From Paucibacter sediminis (GTDB lineage: Bacteria; Pseudomonadota; Gammaproteobacteria; Burkholderiales; Burkholderiaceae_C), in assembly GCF_030254645.1 (NCBI RefSeq), contig NZ_CP116346.1, positions 3,165,973 through 3,229,972 of the forward strand: a stretch of DNA of 64,000 nt, written 5' to 3'. Of the stretch, positions 8,172 through 17,129 are shown piece after piece. The number at the start of each line of letters is the position of its first letter. The stretch's first letter is position 1. Made by a program: the position numbers and the translations under genes. The notes under the pieces were generated by a model, which was not told the origin of the DNA, ran no database searches, and saw only the letters and a list, made by a program, of their open reading frames with translations.

Positions 8172-9473
8172 ATGAGCGACGACGCATTGCAATACCTGGC
8201 CGGCTTCGGCAACCAGCACCAGAGCGAGGCCGTGGCCGGCAGCCTGCCGCGGGGCCAGAACAGCCCGCAGCGCGTGGCCCACGGCCTCTATGCCGAGCTG
8301 CTCTCGGGCAGCGCCTTCACCGCGCCGCGCGCCGACAACCAACGCAGCTGGCTCTACCGCCGCCAGCCCTCGGTGGTGGTGGGCGGCTACGCGCCGCTGG
8401 CGCATGAGTTCCTGAAAACCGGCGCCGCCGAGGGTCAGGTCGTGCCTCCCGATCCGCTGCGCTGGGCGCCCACGCCGGTGCCCGCGGCCGACTGCGACTT
8501 CGTCAGCGGCCTGCGCACCCTGTGCGTGAACGGTGACCCGGATGCGCAAGTGGGCATGGCGGCCCACCTCTATCTGGCGAATCGCTCGATGGAGCGCACG
8601 GCCTTCGTCAATGCCGATGGCGAACTGCTGATCGTGCCGCAGCAGGGCCGCCTGTGCATCACGACCGAGCTGGGTCGCCTGGACGTGCGGCCCGCCGAGA
8701 TCGCGCTGATCCCGCGCGGCCTGGTGTTCAAGGTGGCGGTGGACGGGCCCTCGCGCGGTTATGTGTGCGAGAACTACGGCGCCGCGCTGCGCCTGCCCGA
8801 GCTCGGCCCGATCGGCTCCAACGGCCTGGCGAATGCGCGCGACTTCCTCGCGCCGGTGGCCTGGTTCGAGGACGAGGAGCCCGGCGACTACGAGATCGTC
8901 AAGAAGTTCGGCGGCAGGCTCTGGCGCGCGCGGCAGGCACACAGCCCCTTCAATGTGGTGGCCTGGCACGGCAATCTGACGCCCTACAAGTACGACACCG
9001 CGCACTTCATGACGGTGGGCTCGATCAGCTTCGACCATCCGGACCCCAGCATCTTCACCGTGCTCACCAGCCCCTCGGATACGCCCGGCTGGGCGAATGT
9101 GGACTTCGTGATCTTCCCGCCGCGCTGGATGGTGGCCGAGCACAGCTTCCGCCCGCCCTGGTACCACCGCAATGTGATGAGCGAGTTCATGGGCCTGGTG
9201 CTGGGCCAGTACGATGCCAAGCCCGAGGGCTTCAAGCCGGGCGGCGCCAGCCTGCACAACGCCTTCGTGCCGCATGGCCCCGACACCGAGGCCTTCGCCA
9301 AGGCCTCGGCCGCCGCGCTGACCCCGCACAAGCTGGACCACACCCTGGCCTTCATGTTCGAGACCCGCTACCGCCTCTTGCCCACCGCCTTCGCGATGCA
9401 GGCGGGGGGCGCACTTGAAACCACTTATGCCGACTGCTGGAACGGTCTGGCCGACAACTTTACGACACCATGA
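8172..9473 (+). CDS. hmgA: homogentisate 1,2-dioxygenase
   Basis: 433 residues, the normal family length. It opens ring cleavage of homogentisate to maleylacetoacetate with a mononuclear Fe(II). Family features visible include [13 protein letters not shown] at the N-terminus, [17 protein letters not shown] (about residue 260), [20 protein letters not shown] (about 315-335, carrying iron ligands of the cupin) and PHGPDTEAF near the end. It overlaps fahA by 4 bases. Maleylacetoacetate isomerase, the next step in many organisms, is not encoded in this window. Confidence 0.96.
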   Translation: MSDDALQYLAGFGNQHQSEAVAGSLPRGQNSPQRVAHGLYAELLSGSAFTAPRADNQRSWLYRRQPSVVVGGYAPLAHEFLKTGAAEGQVVPPDPLRWAPTPVPAADCDFVSGLRTLCVNGDPDAQVGMAAHLYLANRSMERTAFVNADGELLIVPQQGRLCITTELGRLDVRPAEIALIPRGLVFKVAVDGPSRGYVCENYGAALRLPELGPIGSNGLANARDFLAPVAWFEDEEPGDYEIVKKFGGRLWRARQAHSPFNVVAWHGNLTPYKYDTAHFMTVGSISFDHPDPSIFTVLTSPSDTPGWANVDFVIFPPRWMVAEHSFRPPWYHRNVMSEFMGLVLGQYDAKPEGFKPGGASLHNAFVPHGPDTEAFAKASAAALTPHKLDHTLAFMFETRYRLLPTAFAMQAGGALETTYADCWNGLADNFTTP

Positions 9474-10798
9474 GCCAACTCGACTTCACCCATGACCCGG
9501 CCGCGCAGAGCTGGGTGGTCAGCGCGAATGCCGCCGCCACCGATTTCCCGCTGCAGAACCTGCCCTATGGCCTGTTCCGCCGCGCCGGCAGCAACGAGGC
9601 CGCCCGCGTCGGCGTGGCCATCGGCGACCAGATCCTGGACCTGCAGCTGGCCGCGGCCGCGGGCCGCTGGAGCAGCGCCGAGCAGGTGCTCTTGCAGGCC
9701 CTGGCCCATGGCGATCTGAACGCCTTCATGGCGCAGTCGCAGGCGCGGCGCCGCGCCCTGCGCCAGGCCCTGTTCCTGGCCCTGCAGGCCGGCAGCAAGC
9801 AGGAGGCCGCGCTGCGCCCCTGCCTGCTGGCGCAGGCCGCTGCGCAGATGGCGCTGCCCTGCCGCATCGGCGACTACACCGACTTCTATACCGGCATCCA
9901 CCATGCCACCACGGTGGGCAAGCTGTTCCGCCCCGACAACCCGCTGCTGCCCAACTACAAATGGGTGCCGATCGGCTATCACGGCCGCAGCTCGTCGATA
10001 GTCGTGAGCGGCTCCACGGTACGCCGCCCGCTCGGCCAGCTGATGGCCCCCGGGGCCGAAGCCCCGGTGCAGGCCGCCAGCAAGCGCCTGGACTACGAGC
10101 TGGAGCTGGGCCTGTTCGTGGCCGGCGGCAATGCGCTGGGCGAGCCCATCCCGATGGCCGAGGCCGAGCAGCATATGTTCGGCGTGACGCTGCTGAACGA
10201 CTGGTCGGCGCGCGATATGCAAGGCTGGGAGTACCAGCCGCTGGGCCCCTTCCTGGCCAAGAACTTCGCCACCACGATCTCGCCCTGGATCGTCACCATG
10301 GAGGCGCTGGAGCCCTTCCGCACCCCGTTCTCGCACCCGCCCAGCGACCCGCAGCCGCTGCCCTATCTGGACTCGCCGGCCAACCGCGCCGCGGGCGGCT
10401 ACGAGATCGAGCTGGAGGTGTGGCTGCAGACCGAGGCGATGCGCGCGCAAGACCTGGCCCCGACGCGGCTGATGCGCAGCAACTTCAAGCACGCCTACTG
10501 GACGCTGGCGCAGATGCTCACCCACCACGCCAGCAATGGCTGCAATCTGCAGCCCGGCGACCTGCTGGGCACGGGCACGCAGTCGGGCCCGGCGGCGGAG
10601 GAGGGCGGCTCGCTGCTGGAACTCTCGAATGGCGGCAAGCAGGCGCTGAGCCTGCCCAATGGCGAGACCCGCAGCTTCCTGCAGGACGGCGATACCGTGA
10701 TCCTGCGCGGCTATGCGGTCAAGGAGGGGGCGCGCCGCATCGGCTTTGGCGATTGCGCCGGCACCATCACGCCGGCGCCTCGAGCCACAGCAGGCTGA
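9470..10798 (+). CDS. fahA: fumarylacetoacetase
   Basis: 442 residues with the two-domain FAH layout: an N-terminal SH3-like domain (about 1-120) and the C-terminal FAH catalytic fold with [19 protein letters not shown] (about 135-155), the metal-binding [12 protein letters not shown] (about 205) and [19 protein letters not shown] (about 240-258). It hydrolyses fumarylacetoacetate to fumarate and acetoacetate, the last step of the pathway begun by hmgA, to which it is coupled by an ATGA overlap. Its 3' end overlaps the convergent egtD by 32 bases. Confidence 0.96.
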   Translation: MSQLDFTHDPAAQSWVVSANAAATDFPLQNLPYGLFRRAGSNEAARVGVAIGDQILDLQLAAAAGRWSSAEQVLLQALAHGDLNAFMAQSQARRRALRQALFLALQAGSKQEAALRPCLLAQAAAQMALPCRIGDYTDFYTGIHHATTVGKLFRPDNPLLPNYKWVPIGYHGRSSSIVVSGSTVRRPLGQLMAPGAEAPVQAASKRLDYELELGLFVAGGNALGEPIPMAEAEQHMFGVTLLNDWSARDMQGWEYQPLGPFLAKNFATTISPWIVTMEALEPFRTPFSHPPSDPQPLPYLDSPANRAAGGYEIELEVWLQTEAMRAQDLAPTRLMRSNFKHAYWTLAQMLTHHASNGCNLQPGDLLGTGTQSGPAAEEGGSLLELSNGGKQALSLPNGETRSFLQDGDTVILRGYAVKEGARRIGFGDCAGTITPAPRATAG

Positions 10799-11708
10799 AC
10801 CAGCCGCGCGCGTCGGTCCAGACCGGGCCGGCGCGAAAACCGGCGCGCGCCGCCTGGGCCTGGAAGCCGGCGATGCTGTACTTGTGCGAGTTCTCGGTGT
10901 GTAGGGTCTCGCCGGCGGCAAACTCATAGTCCACCCCGTCCAGCCTGAACCGCTGCTCGCGCAGGCTCAGCAAATGCATCTCGATGCGCTGCTGCGGCGC
11001 GTTGTAGAAGGCGCTGTGCTCGAAGCCCGCGGGGTCGAACTCGGCGCCCAGCTCGCGCCGCGCGCGCGCCAGCAGGTTGAGGTTGAAGGCCGCGGTGACG
11101 CCGGCGGCATCGTTGTAGGCGGCATGCAGCACGGCGGGGTCCTTGATGAGGTCGATGCCGATCAGCAGGCCGCCGCCGCGCAGCTCCTGGGCTGTCATCT
11201 GGAAGAAGGCCTGGGTTTCCGCGGGCGAGAAGTTGCCGATGCTGGAGCCCGGGAAGAAGCCCACGCGGCGGCCGCGTGCGGGCCGCGGCGGCAGGTCATG
11301 CGGCTGGGTGAAATCGGCCACCACCGGCTTGATGGCGAGCGCCGGGTAGGCCTGCTGCAACTCCGCGCAGGCGCTCAGCAGATGCGCGCCCGAGATGTCC
11401 ACCGGCACGAAGGCATGGGGCTCGTCCAGATGCGCGATCAGATGCCGCACCTTGCGCAGTGCGCCGGCGCCGTACTCCACCAGCTGCGCATGCGGCCCCA
11501 TGCAGGCGGCCATTTCGGCGCCATGGGCCCGCAGCAGGGCCAGCTCGGTACGGGTGGGGTAGTACTCGGGCAGCTCGCAGATCTGCTCGAACAGCTGCGA
11601 GCCGATCTCGTCGTAGAAGTACTTGGGCGCAACGCTGCGCGGGCGCTGGCTCAGGGCCAGGTGCAGATCGCTGGCAAACCGCTGTTTGGCGCTGGCCGCT
11701 TGATTCAT
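10767..11708 (-). CDS. egtD: L-histidine N(alpha)-methyltransferase
   Basis: 313 residues. EgtD trimethylates histidine to hercynine using S-adenosylmethionine, the first step of ergothioneine synthesis. The SAM-binding LVEYGAGALRKVRHLI (about residues 71-86), FVPVDISGAHL and GFFPGSSIGNFSP are all present, as is the C-terminal LHTENSHKYS motif that contacts the substrate. It starts at 11708 inside the stop of egtB (ATGA overlap), giving an egtB-egtD operon. The larger frame reading through to 14057 is not real coding. Confidence 0.95.
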   Translation of the reverse strand: MNQAASAKQRFASDLHLALSQRPRSVAPKYFYDEIGSQLFEQICELPEYYPTRTELALLRAHGAEMAACMGPHAQLVEYGAGALRKVRHLIAHLDEPHAFVPVDISGAHLLSACAELQQAYPALAIKPVVADFTQPHDLPPRPARGRRVGFFPGSSIGNFSPAETQAFFQMTAQELRGGGLLIGIDLIKDPAVLHAAYNDAAGVTAAFNLNLLARARRELGAEFDPAGFEHSAFYNAPQQRIEMHLLSLREQRFRLDGVDYEFAAGETLHTENSHKYSIAGFQAQAARAGFRAGPVWTDARGWFSLLWLEAPA

Positions 11709-12898
11709 GATGCGTGATCTCCCAGATCGCGCGCCAGGCGCAGGCCGCTGAACTGCCAGCGTGCGGCCGGCGGGAAGAAGTTGCGGTAGCTGGGCCTGGC
11801 ATGGCCCGGCGGGGTGGCCAGGCTGCCGCCGCGCAGCACCAGCTGGCCCACCATGAACTTGCCGTTGTACTCGCCCACCGCGCCCGCCATCGGGCGAAAG
11901 CCCGGATAGGGGTGGTAGGCCGAGTAGGTCCATTGCCAGGCCTGATCGGCCGCCTGCGCGAAGCCGGGCAGGGCGCTGGCGGCCTCCCATTCGAATTCGC
12001 TGGGCAGGCGCGCACCCGCCCATTCGGCGAACGCGGCGGCCTCGTAAAAGCTCAGCTGCAGCACCGGCGCCTGCGGGTCCAGCGGCTGCAAGCCGGCGAG
12101 GCCGAACACCTGGGTCTGCCCGTCCTGCTCGCGCCAGTAGGCCGGGCCTTGCCAGCCCTGTGCCTGCACCAGCGCCCAGCCGTCCGAGAGCCACAGCGAG
12201 GCGCGCCGGTAGCCGCCGTCGGCGATGAAGGCGGCATAGTCGCCGCAGCTCACCAGCCGGTTGGCGATCTCGAAGGGCCGCAGCAGCTGGGCATGGCGCG
12301 GCAGCTCGTTGTCGAAGGCAAAGCCCGCGCCCGCATGGCCGATCTCCACCGTGCCGCCGCCATGGGCCAGCCAGCGCAGCGGCGGGGCGGCAGCGGGCGG
12401 CGGGTTGTGCGCCCGGTAGGCGGGCAGCAGGGGATGGCAGGAGAAGGCGTGCAGGATGTCGGTGAGCAGCAGCTCCTGGTGCTGCTGCTCGTGCTGCAGG
12501 CCCAGCTCGACCAGGGCCAGGTCTTGCGGCCCCAGCGCCTGGCCCAGAAAGTCCCGCATGGCGGCGTCGACATGGCGGCGATAGGCCTGCACCTCGGGCA
12601 GGCCGGGCCGGCTCAGCAGGCCGCGCTGCGGGCGCGGATGGCGCGGGCCCAGGGCCTCGTAATAGGAGTTGAACAGGTAGGCGTAGGCGGGGTCGAAGCA
12701 GCGGTAGCCCGGCATGCGTGGCGCCAGCAGCAGGGTCTCGAAGAACCAGCTGGTGTGGGCCTGGTGCCATTTGCTGGGGCTGGCATCGGGCATGGACTGC
12801 AGCGCCTGGTCTTCCGCCGACAGCGGCGCGGCCAGCGCCTCGGTATGGGCGCGCACGGCCAGATAGCGCTGGCGCAGGGTCTGTGCTGTGCTGCTCAT
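11705..12898 (-). CDS. egtB: ergothioneine biosynthesis sulfoxide synthase EgtB
   Basis: 397 residues from ATG at 12898. An N-terminal DinB-like domain holds the iron ligands: SKWHQAHTSWFFE and the HxxxHxE motif in LQHEQQHQELLL. A C-terminal FGE-sulfatase domain (about 180-397, with LPSEFEWEAAS and VLRGGSLATPPGHARPSYRN) completes the family layout. EgtB joins hercynine to a thiol (gamma-glutamylcysteine or cysteine) with O2. A GTG at 12904, two codons upstream, sits 5 bases after an AAGGAGG ribosome site and may be the true start. EgtA, EgtC and EgtE homologues are not seen here. Confidence 0.94.
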   Translation of the reverse strand: MSSTAQTLRQRYLAVRAHTEALAAPLSAEDQALQSMPDASPSKWHQAHTSWFFETLLLAPRMPGYRCFDPAYAYLFNSYYEALGPRHPRPQRGLLSRPGLPEVQAYRRHVDAAMRDFLGQALGPQDLALVELGLQHEQQHQELLLTDILHAFSCHPLLPAYRAHNPPPAAAPPLRWLAHGGGTVEIGHAGAGFAFDNELPRHAQLLRPFEIANRLVSCGDYAAFIADGGYRRASLWLSDGWALVQAQGWQGPAYWREQDGQTQVFGLAGLQPLDPQAPVLQLSFYEAAAFAEWAGARLPSEFEWEAASALPGFAQAADQAWQWTYSAYHPYPGFRPMAGAVGEYNGKFMVGQLVLRGGSLATPPGHARPSYRNFFPPAARWQFSGLRLARDLGDHAS

Positions 12899-13040
12899 GT
12901 TCACCGGGACCTCCTTGGCGCAACGGTAGCCTATCTTGCTGCCCAAAGATGTCAGCAGTTGCAGGGCAAACCTCAGGCGCCCGCCCGCGCCCGTGGGCAT
13001 AACATCGCCGGCTTGGCGCAGGCCCCCAGAGGAGACATCC

Positions 13041-14084
13041 GTGACCAACCCCGCAACCCCCTTGTTCCGATCTGCCATGGCCCTGGCCGCCGCGCTGGCC
13101 CTGGCCACGCCGGTGCTGGCGCAGGAGCTGACGCTCAAGGTGCATCACTTCTGGCCGCCGGCGGCGATGCCGCCCACCAAGATCCTGCAGCCCTGGTGCG
13201 ACAAGATCGCCGCCGATTCGGGCGGCAAGCTCAAGTGCCAGATCTTCCCGGCGATGCAGCTGGGTGGCACGCCGGCGCAGCTGATCGACCAGGCCAAGGA
13301 TGGGGTGGTGGACATCGCCTTCACCCTGCCGGGCTACACGGCCGGGCGCTTCCCCATCATGGAGGTGTTCGAGCTGCCCTTCATGACCAATTCCGCCGAA
13401 GCCGGCGCGCGCGCCGCCTGGGACTTCTACGGCAAGTACGCCGGTAAGGAATTCGCCGGCCTCAAGCCGCTGATGTTCAGCGTGCACGACGAGGGCTATC
13501 TGCATACGCGCGAGAAGCAGATCAAGACCCTGGCCGACTTCAAGGGTCTGAAGCTGCGTGCGCCCACGCGCCAGACCAACAAGCTGCTGGCCTCGCTGGG
13601 TGCCACGCCGGTGGGCATGCCGCTGCCGGCGGTGGCCGATGCGGTGAGCAAGGGCACCATCGACGGTTTTGCCCTGCCCTGGGAGGTGATCCCCTCGGTG
13701 AAGCTGCATGAGATGGTGAAGTTCCACACCGAGACCGACCGCACGCGGCCGGCGCTCTACAGCGCGGTGTTTGTGCTGGCGATGAACCAGGCCCGCTACG
13801 AGGGCCTGCCCGCCGAGCTGAAGGCTGTGATCGACAAGAATTCCGGCGCCGCGTTCTCGCAGCAGGCCGGCAAGACCTGGGACGAGAGCCAGGCGGTGGG
13901 CCGCAAGCCGGCGCTGGACCGCGGCAATGTCTTCTACACCGTGCCGGCCGCCGAGGTCGATCTGTGGATCAAGGCCAGCCATCCGCTCTACGACGAATGG
14001 GCGGCCGATATGGACAAGCGCGGTCTGCCCGGCAAGCAGATGCTGCAGGACGCGCAAGGCCTGCTGGCCAAGTACAAGAAGTAA
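13041..14084 (+). CDS. TRAP transporter solute-binding protein (DctP family)
   Basis: 347 residues from the GTG at 13041, preceded by GAGGAGA. A signal peptide ending around LATPVLAQE (residues 18-30) sends it to the periplasm. DctP fold features are present, including GLKLRAPTRQTNKLLASLGA, whose Arg normally salt-bridges the carboxylate of the ligand, and LPWEVIPSVKLHEMVKFHTE. It delivers an organic acid to the two membrane subunits encoded directly downstream; the ligand is unknown, though the cluster lies close to aromatic acid catabolism genes. It is divergent from egtB. Confidence 0.92.
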   Translation: MTNPATPLFRSAMALAAALALATPVLAQELTLKVHHFWPPAAMPPTKILQPWCDKIAADSGGKLKCQIFPAMQLGGTPAQLIDQAKDGVVDIAFTLPGYTAGRFPIMEVFELPFMTNSAEAGARAAWDFYGKYAGKEFAGLKPLMFSVHDEGYLHTREKQIKTLADFKGLKLRAPTRQTNKLLASLGATPVGMPLPAVADAVSKGTIDGFALPWEVIPSVKLHEMVKFHTETDRTRPALYSAVFVLAMNQARYEGLPAELKAVIDKNSGAAFSQQAGKTWDESQAVGRKPALDRGNVFYTVPAAEVDLWIKASHPLYDEWAADMDKRGLPGKQMLQDAQGLLAKYKK

Positions 14085-14087
14085 GGC

Positions 14088-14564
14088 GTGGCCGTGCCCG
14101 CCGGCCTGCGAACCCTGGCGCGCTGGTGCGCGCTGGCCGGCTGCCTTTGCGCCAGCCTGACCGCGCTGCTGACCGTGGCCAGCATCATCGGGCGCTCCTG
14201 GCTGGCGCGCCCGATCCAGGGCGATGTGGAGCTGACCCAGTTCGGCATCGCGCTGTGCATCGCGCTGTGCCTGCCCTGGTGCCAGCTGCAGCGCGGCAAC
14301 ATCATCGTGGACTTCTTCACCCAGGCCGCGCCCGCGCCGGTGCAGCGCGGGCTGGACCGCCTTGGCGCCCTGCTGTTGGCGGTGATGCTGGGTCTGCTGG
14401 CCTGGCGTGCCGGCGCCGGCGCGCTGGCGGTGCGCGAGGCCGGGGAGACCAGCATGATCCTGGGCTGGCCGATGTGGTTCAGCTACGCGGCGCTGGCGCC
14501 CGGCCTGGCGCTCAGCGGCCTGATCGCGCTGCTGCAGGCCTGGCGGGGCGGAGCGGGGCGATGA
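14088..14564 (+). CDS. TRAP transporter small permease (DctQ family)
   Basis: 158 residues with four predicted membrane helices (about 15-37, 50-70, 90-110, 130-150). The family-typical CLPWCQLQRGNIIVDFF follows helix 2. It starts with GTG at 14088, three bases after the binding-protein stop, and its stop overlaps the start of the large permease (ATGA). DctQ bridges the large permease in the inner membrane. Confidence 0.92.
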   Translation: MAVPAGLRTLARWCALAGCLCASLTALLTVASIIGRSWLARPIQGDVELTQFGIALCIALCLPWCQLQRGNIIVDFFTQAAPAPVQRGLDRLGALLLAVMLGLLAWRAGAGALAVREAGETSMILGWPMWFSYAALAPGLALSGLIALLQAWRGGAGR

Positions 14565-15871
14565 CGGTCGGCCTCGCGATCTTCGCCGCCATGCTGCTGC
14601 TGATGGCGCTGCGTGTGCCCATCGCCGCGGCGATGTTCATTCCCGGCGCCCTCGGCTACGCCTGGATGACCAGCGACATGGCGCTGCTGAACCTGCTCAA
14701 GGGCAGTGCGGTGGCGCGGCTGTCGGTCTACGACCTCTCGGTGATTCCGCTGTTCCTGCTGATGGGCCAGTTCGCCACCCAGGGGGGCTTGAGCCGCGCG
14801 CTCTTCAAGGCGGCGGCGGCCTTCGTGGGGCACAAGCGCGGCGGCCTGGCGATGGCGGCCATCATGGCCTCGGCAGCCTTCGGCGCGGTGTGCGGCTCGT
14901 CCGTTGCCACCTGTGCCACCATCACCCAGGTGGCCTATGAGGAAATGAAGCGCGGCGGCTACCACGGCCGCCTCTCCACCGCGGTGCTGGCCACCGGCGG
15001 CACGCTGGGCATCCTGATCCCGCCCTCGGTGCCCCTGGTGGTCTATGCCATCCTGACCGAGCAGAACATTGCCAAGCTGTTCGCCGCGGCCTTTGTGCCG
15101 GGGCTGATCGCCACCGCCGGCTACCTGATCGTGATCGCGCTCTACTGCAGGCTGCGGCCCGAGCTGGCCCAGCCCTCGGTGCGCCTGCCCTGGAGCCAGC
15201 GCTGGCGCGCGCTGCTGGGCGTGTGGCCCATGGTGCTGATCTTCGTGATCGTGTTCGGCGGCATCTACGGCGGCCTGTTCTCGCCCACCGAGGGGGCGGC
15301 GGTGGGCGCGATCGCCACCTTCGTGACCGGGCGCTTCAGCGGCGAGCTGAACAACGAGGGCCTGCGGCGCAGCTTCCTGGGCACGGCCGAGACCACCGCC
15401 ATGGTGTTCATGATCTTTCTCGGCGCCGACATGATGAACTCCTCGCTGGCGCTGACCCAGATGCCGGCGCGCCTGGCCGACTGGGTCGGGCATCTGCAGG
15501 TGCATCCGCTCGTCATCGTCGCATCCATCCTGGCCTTCTACATCGTGCTGGGCTGCGTGATGGACGAGCTCTCGATGCTGCTGCTGACGATTCCGGTGAT
15601 CTTCCCTACCGTGATGGGCCTGGACCTCTGGGGCCTCAGCCCCGAGCACAAGGCGATCTGGTTCGGCGTGCTGGTGCTGATGACGGTGGGCATAGGCATG
15701 CTGGCGCCGCCGGTGGGTCTGAACGTCTATGTGGTGAACGGCATGGCGCGCGACGTGCCGATGAACGAGACCTACAAGGGTGTGATGCCCTTCCTGGCCT
15801 CGGACCTGCTGCGCATCGTGCTGCTGCTGTTCTTCCCGGCCGTCACGCTGGCGGCGCTCAGCCTGTTCTGA
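14561..15871 (+). CDS. TRAP transporter large permease (DctM family)
   Basis: 436 residues, very hydrophobic with about 12 membrane helices. DctM signatures are present: SSVATCATITQVAYEEM and GTLGILIPPSVPLVVYAI in the first repeat, and GCVMDELSMLLLTIPVIFP and GMLAPPVGLNVYVVNG in the second. It forms the sodium-coupled channel of the TRAP transporter with the two preceding genes. The length matches the family. The operon appears to end here, 65 bases before the LuxR-type gene. Confidence 0.94.
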   Translation: MTVGLAIFAAMLLLMALRVPIAAAMFIPGALGYAWMTSDMALLNLLKGSAVARLSVYDLSVIPLFLLMGQFATQGGLSRALFKAAAAFVGHKRGGLAMAAIMASAAFGAVCGSSVATCATITQVAYEEMKRGGYHGRLSTAVLATGGTLGILIPPSVPLVVYAILTEQNIAKLFAAAFVPGLIATAGYLIVIALYCRLRPELAQPSVRLPWSQRWRALLGVWPMVLIFVIVFGGIYGGLFSPTEGAAVGAIATFVTGRFSGELNNEGLRRSFLGTAETTAMVFMIFLGADMMNSSLALTQMPARLADWVGHLQVHPLVIVASILAFYIVLGCVMDELSMLLLTIPVIFPTVMGLDLWGLSPEHKAIWFGVLVLMTVGIGMLAPPVGLNVYVVNGMARDVPMNETYKGVMPFLASDLLRIVLLLFFPAVTLAALSLF

Positions 15872-15936
15872 ATTCACCGGGCTGTCACGGCCGGGGGCTA
15901 GGCTGGCGCGCAACGCGACCATGCCGAGCAGCGCCT

Positions 15937-16695
15937 ATGCCGGGACATCCCGCCCATGACTGGACCGAGCCCGACCCGGCCCTGCCCGAGCGCATGGTGG
16001 CGGTGGCGGCAGCCAGCCTGGGGCTGCGCCAGCGCGCCGCCTTCTTTGTCTGGGCCCAGACCCAGATGCAGGGCCTGCTGCCGCATCAGCTGCTGGTGTG
16101 CGCGCTGGAACAGCAGGGGCAGTGGCGGGCCGATGTGTTCAATAGCCTGCCGCTGCCGGCGCCCTTGGGTGCGCGCCTGCAGGACCTGCGCCAGCCCGCC
16201 TGGCTGGCATTGCAGAGGCAATGGCGGCAGGCGCCGCTGAGCATGGCGGTGGCGGAGCTGCCGGATGAGCTGGCCGGGGCGCTGGGCCAGGCGGGCTATG
16301 CGCAGCTGCTGCTGCATGGGGCCGCCGCGCCCGGGCGTGCCCAGCGCGCCGAGGCCTGGTTTCTCTGGGCCCGCAGCGGCGCGGCCTATACCCGGGCGCA
16401 TGGCCAGCTCGCCGCCTGGTTGATGCCCCATCTGCACGCGGCCTGGCGTCAGGTGCAGGCCGCCGGCCAGCGCCTGGCAGAGCCGGGCGACGCAGCGTCG
16501 GGCCTCACCGCACGCGAGCAGCAAATCCTTGCCCTGCTGTGCCTGGGCCTGAGCAACCAGGCGATCGCGCAGCGCCTGGACCTGAGCGCGCTGACGGTGA
16601 AGAACCATGTGCAGAAGCTGCTGCGCAAGCTGCGCGCCAGCAACCGCGCCCAGGCCGCGGCGATGGCCATGGCGCAGCGCCTTGTCAGCGTTTGA
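15937..16695 (+). CDS. LuxR-type transcriptional regulator (resembles EpsA)
   Basis: 252 residues. The C-terminal 65 residues form a LuxR/NarL helix-turn-helix (GLTAREQQILALLCLGLSNQ, then LTVKNHVQKLLRKL). The N-terminal part has no receiver aspartate pattern, and its RAAFFVWAQTQMQGLLPHQL segment recalls EpsA regulators of exopolysaccharide/PEP-CTERM loci. That assignment is tentative, as no polysaccharide genes are nearby. It follows the TRAP operon in the same direction with a 65-base gap, so it could also regulate transport. Its 3' end overlaps the convergent VanZ gene by 11 bases. Confidence 0.78.
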   Translation: MPGHPAHDWTEPDPALPERMVAVAAASLGLRQRAAFFVWAQTQMQGLLPHQLLVCALEQQGQWRADVFNSLPLPAPLGARLQDLRQPAWLALQRQWRQAPLSMAVAELPDELAGALGQAGYAQLLLHGAAAPGRAQRAEAWFLWARSGAAYTRAHGQLAAWLMPHLHAAWRQVQAAGQRLAEPGDAASGLTAREQQILALLCLGLSNQAIAQRLDLSALTVKNHVQKLLRKLRASNRAQAAAMAMAQRLVSV

Positions 16696-17065
16696 GGGGC
16701 GGCAGGCGCTCCAGCCCGGCCAGCAGCAGCAGGCCCAGGGCCACACCCACCATATCGGCCAGCACATCGGCCGCCTCGGCGCTGCGGCCGGGTACCTGGG
16801 TCTGCACCAGCTCGATGAAGATGCCGTAGGCCAGCAGGCCCAGCACCACCTTGCCCACCTTCCGCTCGCGCCTTGCGCCCGTCAGGCTCAGTGCGCTCAC
16901 CACCGCCAGGGTGGCGAAGGCCAGCAGGTGGTTGGCCTTGTCCCAACCGGTATCGATGCCTTCGGGCGGCTTGGGGCTGAAGGCCAGCCAGCTGATCACC
17001 AGCAGCAGCAAGGCGAGCAGGGCGCGCCAGCAAGCTCGGCCGCGCGGCGAGAACAGGATATCCAT
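16685..17065 (-). CDS. VanZ family membrane protein
   Basis: 126 residues if started at the ATG at 17065. That start keeps it clear of the divergent gene at 17130, whereas a longer frame to 17140 would overlap it. Four short membrane helices are predicted, and the family motif GIDTGWDKANHLLAFATLAV lies after the first. VanZ-like proteins are small membrane proteins named after a teicoplanin resistance gene; outside that context their function is mostly unknown. Confidence 0.82.
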   Translation of the reverse strand: MDILFSPRGRACWRALLALLLLVISWLAFSPKPPEGIDTGWDKANHLLAFATLAVVSALSLTGARRERKVGKVVLGLLAYGIFIELVQTQVPGRSAEAADVLADMVGVALGLLLLAGLERLPPLKR

Positions 17066-17129
17066 CGAGAGCCTGGTGATGTTGTCGAGGCCGGAATTCT
17101 CGTTGATGGCGACGATGCGTCGAGGTTTA

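Noticed and set aside
11709-14057. Very long minus-strand extension of the egtD frame (about 1096 codons in total)
   Set aside because: It covers egtB and the TRAP binding-protein gene in wrong frames; egtD starts at 11708, fixed by the ATGA overlap.
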